Shown here: positions 59,700 to 64,000 of the stretch, piece after piece
How the letters are laid out: each line of letters starts with the position of its first letter
How positions within the stretch are numbered: position 1 is the stretch's first letter
From: Mixta gaviniae
GTDB taxonomy: Bacteria; Pseudomonadota; Gammaproteobacteria; Enterobacterales; Enterobacteriaceae
Direction of reading: 5' to 3'
DNA: 64,000 bases
Assembly: GCF_002953195.1 (NCBI RefSeq)
Contig: NZ_CP026377.1
Location: 2,294,001-2,358,000, forward strand
The notes under the pieces: model-generated
Told to the model about the DNA's origin: nothing
Databases searched by the model: none
Seen by the model: only the letters and a program-made list of their open reading frames with translations
Made by a program: the position numbers and the translations under genes

Positions 59700-60080
59700 A
59701 TGAAAAAAAGGCTCTGTTGGCTGACGCTTTTCGTTGCGTCCAACTCTATTGCAGCATTTCCTCTGGATAGTACACAGCTTACGCTTGACTGCCCGGCAAG
59801 AGGACGCGTTGAGGTGATGCTTCACCGCTATGAACATACCGAGGAATTATGGGGCAAAGGCCAGTTTGAAACGGGAAGCGGCCATACCCGCAAAGGGCCG
59901 TTGCTGATGTTGACATTCGCCAATCTGGACAGGATGGTGTATGACCAGCGTACCGACGCCTTCCTGTTCTGGTACGCCGGCTCGAAGACCTTTGTTAAAT
60001 GCCGTCTCCTTAGCCAGAGAAATACCGCTCCGGTGGAGGTGCCTTATTTCAGTGAAAAGGCTGGCCGCCAGCCGCCATAA
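59700..60080 (+). CDS. Hypothetical secreted protein (126 aa)
   Basis: Not recognised. 126 residues beginning with a signal peptide (MKKRLCWLTLFVASNSIAA) and a mature region of alternating short strands containing two Cys (LTLDCPARGR and FVKCRLL) about 75 residues apart that could form one disulfide. No membrane anchor or lipobox. The ribosome site is poor, so the exact start (59700 or an upstream ATG at 59688) is uncertain. It lies alone between ganK and a broken transporter gene, at the edge of an AT-richer segment. Confidence 0.55.
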   Translation: MKKRLCWLTLFVASNSIAAFPLDSTQLTLDCPARGRVEVMLHRYEHTEELWGKGQFETGSGHTRKGPLLMLTFANLDRMVYDQRTDAFLFWYAGSKTFVKCRLLSQRNTAPVEVPYFSEKAGRQPP

Positions 60081-60143
60081 ACGGGCGGAACACGGCCCAC
60101 GCCATATCAGTATTGTAAAGCTACGCCTGATTAAAAGGTGACT

Positions 60144-61396
60144 TCAGCTCCCCTGTTCAGTCCGTTTTGTGCCGGAAGCGGACTTCTGCTCATCGATGAT
60201 GAGCGGGTCAGGCTGCACAGAACGTTTAGCCAGTTTTTTTTGCAGTATGATGACCATTATGGGAAATCCAGCGGCGGCTACTATGCTAACAGCCAACAGT
60301 CTGTTTAGATTTTCCGTTGTTATTCCCAGGTCAGGTAGTAATAAGGAGGAGAGAAAGAAAGCGAGCGTTGTTATCAGGTACATAATGGCCGTCTGTAGTG
60401 AAGAAAAACTGGCGCGTTGTTCATCTTCAGGATACCGGACAGCAACCACAGATGCAGAAACAAGCCGGCTATATGACGCACCAATAAATAAAGTGATAAA
60501 CAGATAGGCATTGTGATAGCCCATTACAGGGAGCAATAAACTTGCTACAAACAAAAGCGTTGAGATTGTCGCCAATGTCAAAACAGATAAACGCGAGGTC
60601 AAAATACCCGTTATTTTTGTAGACAGATAACCGGCCAGCCCCCGGTTAAGAACAACAGGTGTAACAGGGTTGGCTTTACCCCCATATATTGCGTCATTAA
60701 TGGGATTAAAATGGGAATAATCAGCATTGGGCTAAACTGCACCAGTGCAGTACAAGAGGCGAAAAGTAAGGTTTGAGCATCAAGAGACAGACTGGCTTTC
60801 ACGCCCGACAAAACCCTCTCTTTGGGAAGGGTAATGGCTATCAACGGTAAAGCTAACAGGCAAAGTGAACTGATTAACCACAGCGCAATATGCCAGCCAT
60901 AGTGCGTAGATAAAAACAATATAACTGGCATTCCGACAATACTTACCATCGAAAATGATGCAATTACCGTTGCCACGCTTTTTCCACGTAAGTATGCTGG
61001 GGCTGCATTTATCAAAATAGCCATGCCTGCCCCCATGGTGGTGCCGCCAACCAATCCGGCACAAAAGCGTAGTGCCAGAAGGAAACCAAAATCAGTAGTG
61101 AGTGTGGAAAAAAAGGTGAGCGTTCCCAGCAGCAGCATATTCCTGATCAAGAATTGTTTTTTATTAAACCGGTCGATCCAATAAAAAGCAGCCATGCCAG
61201 AAATTACCGCGCCCAGCGTGTAGACACCAGAGACATAGCCGGAGAATGATACAGGAACCGAAAAGCGCTCTGCCATAAAAGCAAAAACAGGCGTTAACGC
61301 CATGTATTCCAGGGCATTAGTGAACTGGATAAAAGCCATGACCATGGCCATCCGCATAAGGGCTTTATGATTAAACGTCTGTGTGACCTGTGGCAT
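60144..61396 (-). pseudogene. MFS drug/sugar efflux-type transporter, frameshifted in a G-run
   Basis: Major facilitator of the DHA1/AraJ style. The N-terminal part (61396 to about 60644) holds eight or so membrane segments (MAMVMAFIQFTNALEYMALT; ALRFCAGLVGGTTMGAGMA). The frame then runs into a stop at 60611. The rest continues one frame over (LAGYLSTKITGILTSRLSVL) to 60144. The break is a run of five G on the coding strand (60639-60643); six G would give a single 417-residue protein. The C-terminal tail SASGTKRTEQGS is encoded by a palindromic repeat. The gene is divergent from a LysR regulator. Sequencing error is possible. No ribosome site stands out at the ATG. Confidence 0.8.
60160..60183. 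repeat. Palindromic repeat copy 1
   Basis: GTCCGTTT (60160-60167), an 8-nt loop TGTGCCGG, then AAGCGGAC (60176-60183). It is closely similar to the copy at 62628-62651 and lies within the 3' end of the broken MFS gene. Confidence 0.75.
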
Positions 61397-61498
61397 AGTA
61401 AGCAACCATGAATGAAGGATGGCCAAGTTTAACCGCTATCAATAACGTTTATTACATGGTAAAAATGGCACTAATTATTATCATATATGGGATAATTA

Positions 61499-62416
61499 AT
61501 GCGTCTGGCACTCGATTTTAATAGCCTGAAAGTGTTCATTGCTGTGGTTGAAAGAGAAAGTTTTGTTGGGGCATCAAAAGTCCTTGAAATGCCGACATCC
61601 AATGTGAGTCGCTCTATTTCTCAGTTAGAAGAGAAACTCAATCTTCAGCTCATTGAGCGCAGCACTCGGCATATGAAACTCACCCAAGCGGGGCACCTGC
61701 TCTATACCCGAGCGAAGCCATTACTGGAAGCGCTGGAGCAAACTGAAACCGAATTAACGCTGCGGCAAATGCAACTCAAGGGCCCATTACGTATCTGTAT
61801 TCCTAATGAGATAGGGCCTGCATTGCTGGGTTCTGCGATTGCCGATTTCGCCTGTCAGTATCCAGACCTGGAGATCAGCTGTGTCACCAATCTGTCAGGT
61901 TTTGAATCCCTGCGAGATGATCTGGACTTAGCGATTATTATTACCCGTGGTCAGATGGATGACAGTGATTATATAGCCCGTCATCTGGTGACTATCCCCT
62001 GTACCATTGTTGCCGCCCCTTCCATCATTCAGCGTTATGGTATCCCTTCTCATATTCAGCAATTTACAGCATTGCCCTGTATTACTACGGTAAGCGCCCT
62101 GAAAGGCGCACCCTGGCAGTTTGTCAATAAAAAGGGAGAATTTGAGACAGTTAAGGTTAAAGGGCATTATCGGGTCAACAGCGGGGAGATGGCAGGACGT
62201 GCTGCATTATCCGGTGTCGGCTTTGCAATTCTTTCAAAACACGCCTGCCAGCCCTACATTAATGATGGGCAATTAATCGAAGTTGAGTTTGAACAATCGG
62301 CAGCCCCACTGCAATTGTTCGCACTTTATTCAGATCGGCGTTACTTGCCCGCTAAAACAAGAGCGCTCATTGATTTCATCCAACAGAAATTAAGCGATAT
62401 AGCCTTAGCAACATAA
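61499..62416 (+). CDS. LysR-family regulator divergent from the MFS gene
   Basis: LysR-type regulator of 305 residues. Winged helix at 1-65 (DFNSLKVFIAVVERESFVGA; MPTSNVSRSISQLEEKL; RSTRHMKLTQAG). The effector domain resembles the CrgA/AaeR subgroup (LRICIPNEIGPALL; MDDSDYIARHLVTIP). It lies 102 bp from the divergent MFS gene, which it probably controls. The codon use is AT-richer than in the core genes, hinting at acquisition. The ribosome site is weak. The effector is unknown. Confidence 0.85.
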   Translation: MRLALDFNSLKVFIAVVERESFVGASKVLEMPTSNVSRSISQLEEKLNLQLIERSTRHMKLTQAGHLLYTRAKPLLEALEQTETELTLRQMQLKGPLRICIPNEIGPALLGSAIADFACQYPDLEISCVTNLSGFESLRDDLDLAIIITRGQMDDSDYIARHLVTIPCTIVAAPSIIQRYGIPSHIQQFTALPCITTVSALKGAPWQFVNKKGEFETVKVKGHYRVNSGEMAGRAALSGVGFAILSKHACQPYINDGQLIEVEFEQSAAPLQLFALYSDRRYLPAKTRALIDFIQQKLSDIALAT

Positions 62417-62627
62417 GGTGGCATTAACGCGCCACAGAGGGTTCAGTTGGCTCAGCGACGCTCTACAAAGAAGCTTTTATGCCTCAATGCCTTCTTTTGG
62501 TCCTGTTCGGTATCTTTGAGTCGCAGCGGTTTTATTTAGCATTACAGGGTCACTTTGGGTTGTTGAAAAGGCCCGTTCAAAGGCAGTTTTTTCTAATGCC
62601 TGCATTTTGCGTACCACTTTCTTAACT

Positions 62628-62651
62628 GTCCGCTTTGTACCGGAAGCGGAC
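62628..62651. repeat. Palindromic repeat copy 2
   Basis: Perfect 8-bp inverted repeat GTCCGCTT (62628-62635) / AAGCGGAC (62644-62651) with loop TGTACCGG. Compared with copy 1 the left arm has C for T and the loop A for G. It lies 21 bp past the end of the TetR remnant. Confidence 0.8.
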
Positions 62652-62672
62652 GTTACTAGCTTAAGCTTCTCT

Positions 62673-62880
62673 TTAATCAATACGCAGCACACTATTTGCA
62701 TCCCAGGCCTTCATCGCAAAGGATACCGAGGCATTAAGTTCTTCGCCTTTTGCCCCATCACGCGCTTGCGTTGACAGCCCTAATCAAAGCTGTGCAAATA
62801 GATAGCGAGCGCACGTGCATCGGTGTCGGCGGCCAGTTCACCCGAATCGATGGCTCTAAGGTCGTACTTAAGACACCCTG
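62673..62880 (-). pseudogene. Decayed TetR-family regulator (C-terminal part)
   Basis: Reading the minus strand across a frameshift near 62780 gives LRAIDSGELAADTDARALAIYLHSF and then GLSTQARDGAKGEELNASVSFAMKAWDANSVLRID-stop. This is the usual end of TetR regulators of the LYSxQ/QARDGA type. Upstream only a trace (GCL) of the central domain survives and the DNA-binding domain is gone. It may once have regulated the adjacent RhtB-type gene. The reconstruction is mine, from partial frames of about 35 residues each. Confidence 0.7.
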
Positions 62881-63228
62881 CGTGTCATTTCCCCCGACGC
62901 TGCTGGTGCTTATGGCGGCCGCATTTATCTGCGCTTATTTCGGTAAAAAGCATGCTTTCAGGCCAGGGCCCAGAAATCATTAAATCAATCAACGTCTGGA
63001 GGAGATAAGATAACGTCCAGCCTTAACATCACGCCGTGTCGCTGGACTTGCTGACAGGTCTGTCTGCCCCTCACTCATAGTGAACGTTGCATCTCTGTCA
63101 TGCAGCTTTATGCCAGAAACATTCGTTGCTGACATCGTGTTATGGTAATTATTGGGAAAGGTTCGTGAGGTGGGCGGTTTGCCCGGTACAGGAACCGGCT
63201 GACGTTTAATCATTGCGGGGGAAGATGA
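62881..63228. other. Intergenic stretch between the TetR remnant and the RhtB gene
   Basis: About 350 bp. The first third may be further TetR-gene debris, but I could not align it. The last part must contain the promoter of the exporter gene; an AT-rich patch lies near 63140-63160. No small gene supported. Confidence 0.4.
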
Positions 63229-63846
63229 ATGACAAATGATTTAATTGTGCTTTCTGCTATTGGAGTCGCTATCCTTTTTGGCGCCATGAGCCCGGGAGTC
63301 AGCTTTCTTCTGGTTGCCCGCACCGCCATCTCCAGTTCGAGACGGGCGGCATTAGCTGTAGCTGCGGGAATGGGCTTTGGTGCGCTTATCTTTGCTGCCA
63401 TTGCGTTAGCGGGCCTACACACCTTACTGACCTTGATCCCATCCCTTTATACAGGCCTAAAGATGGCGGGCGGTTGTTATCTGTTATGGCTTGCGTTGAA
63501 AATGTTTCGCCGTCCGTCAAACAGGCTTATCGATTCCGCCATAGTAGAGGAGGTCAGCGTCTCAAACGCTTTTTTAACAGGTCTCTTTACGCAAATCAGT
63601 AACCCCCACACCGCCCTGGTATTTGCCAGTATTTTTTCCTCAGCGCTTAGCGCGACTATTCAGCCTGCTATGTATATCATCCTGCCCTTAATGGCCTTTA
63701 CTATCGATGTGTGCTGGTATGCCGTCGTCGCATATTTATTATCCACGGATGGGCCGCGTCTGGCTTACATCAAATACCGGAAGGTGATTGATAAATTAAG
63801 CGGAGGAGTGATGGCATTTCTGGGAATACGGCTGCTGTTAAAGTGA
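63229..63846 (+). CDS. LysE/RhtB-family amino-acid exporter
   Basis: Six-segment membrane exporter of 205 residues. The RhtB/LysE signature is clear: an N-terminal GAMSPGVSFLLVARTAI (the conserved PGP-like loop), GGCYLLWLALKMFR, and FLTGLFTQISNPHTALVFASIF. Members export homoserine, threonine, leucine or lysine; the specific substrate cannot be told. GGGGAAG precedes the ATG at optimal distance. The remaining 154 bp to the window end show no gene. Confidence 0.9.
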   Translation: MTNDLIVLSAIGVAILFGAMSPGVSFLLVARTAISSSRRAALAVAAGMGFGALIFAAIALAGLHTLLTLIPSLYTGLKMAGGCYLLWLALKMFRRPSNRLIDSAIVEEVSVSNAFLTGLFTQISNPHTALVFASIFSSALSATIQPAMYIILPLMAFTIDVCWYAVVAYLLSTDGPRLAYIKYRKVIDKLSGGVMAFLGIRLLLK

Positions 63847-64000
63847 TTTCGCCCATGACAGTTTAGTCTATCGCGATGACAGATGACGTCAGCTTATCGC
63901 GGACTTTGTTTTCTGGCATCTTCGCTTAGTGCCAGCGGCAGAGGGCCATGATGAATAGGGCAAACATAATTGATGGGGTAAAAAGGCCTGGCTGCACAGT

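Noticed and set aside
62477..62701. 74-codon minus-strand frame containing SASGTKRT
   Set aside because: It runs through the palindromic repeat and the end of the TetR remnant in a different frame; best explained as repeat-derived.
62750..62983. 77-codon plus-strand frame
   Set aside because: It is antisense to the reconstructed TetR remnant, which gives a much better protein match.

Overview
The window is a chromosomal segment of a member of the Enterobacterales, probably Erwiniaceae (Mixta or Pantoea are my best guesses). I infer this from E. coli-type core genes in familiar neighbourhoods (smrA, fnr, uspE, pntAB, ydgH, ydgI, rstAB, asr-ydgU-ydgD, hrpA/azoR, ydbL-ynbE-ydbH, ldhA), high-GC codon use, and an accessory complement unlike E. 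coli. I saw no rRNA, tRNA, CRISPR array, intact insertion sequence or prophage.

Layout. 0-3 kb: rhaT (rhamnose import) divergent from aldA (lactaldehyde oxidation), followed by an imperfect ~110-bp tandem duplication of a terminator plus regulator-gene end. 3-7.2 kb: a leftward PTS beta-glucoside operon (EIIB, EIIC, GH1 phospho-beta-glucosidase, LacI-type regulator) with a perfect 14-bp operator-like palindrome in front. 7.3-13.2 kb: peptide and amino-acid handling (DppA-like binding protein divergent from pepT; aminotransferase plus an orphan amino-acid binding protein, divergent from a LysR regulator). 13.2-20.8 kb: a chemoreceptor with a recognisable sigma-28 promoter, a type-B carboxylesterase, ydcJ/hglS, a PcaK-like transporter and a PcaQ-like LysR regulator. 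20.9-44.7 kb: conserved core. RstA/RstB lie about 3 kb upstream of asr, whose promoter region carries a near-consensus RstA box.

44.7-48 kb is a small accessory patch: a DUF333 lipoprotein, the remnant of an alpha/beta hydrolase, a diguanylate cyclase, and an AT-richer pair of coupled ORFs (44 aa and 170 aa, membrane) that I do not recognise. 48-59.4 kb is a complete galactan-utilisation (gan) locus: LacI-type regulator, LamB-type porin, MalEFG-like ABC importer, GH53 endo-galactanase, GH42 beta-galactosidase and a divergent MalK-like ATPase. The inferred logic is: galactan oligomers enter through the porin, are cut by the exported GH53 enzyme, imported by the ABC system, and finished in the cytoplasm by GH42. 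Downstream, behind a strong terminator, sits a 104-aa stand-alone glucose-type PTS EIIB protein with its phospho-cysteine intact, which does not fit an ABC-driven pathway and is the most intriguing item here.

59.4-64 kb looks AT-richer and eroded: a secreted hypothetical protein, a frameshifted MFS transporter, a LysR regulator, a decayed TetR gene, two copies of a palindromic repeat, and an RhtB-type exporter. Two genes (ydbH and the 60-61 kb MFS transporter) are each broken by the apparent loss of one G in a G-run. Adding one base restores a full-length frame in both, so a homopolymer sequencing error must be excluded before calling either a pseudogene.
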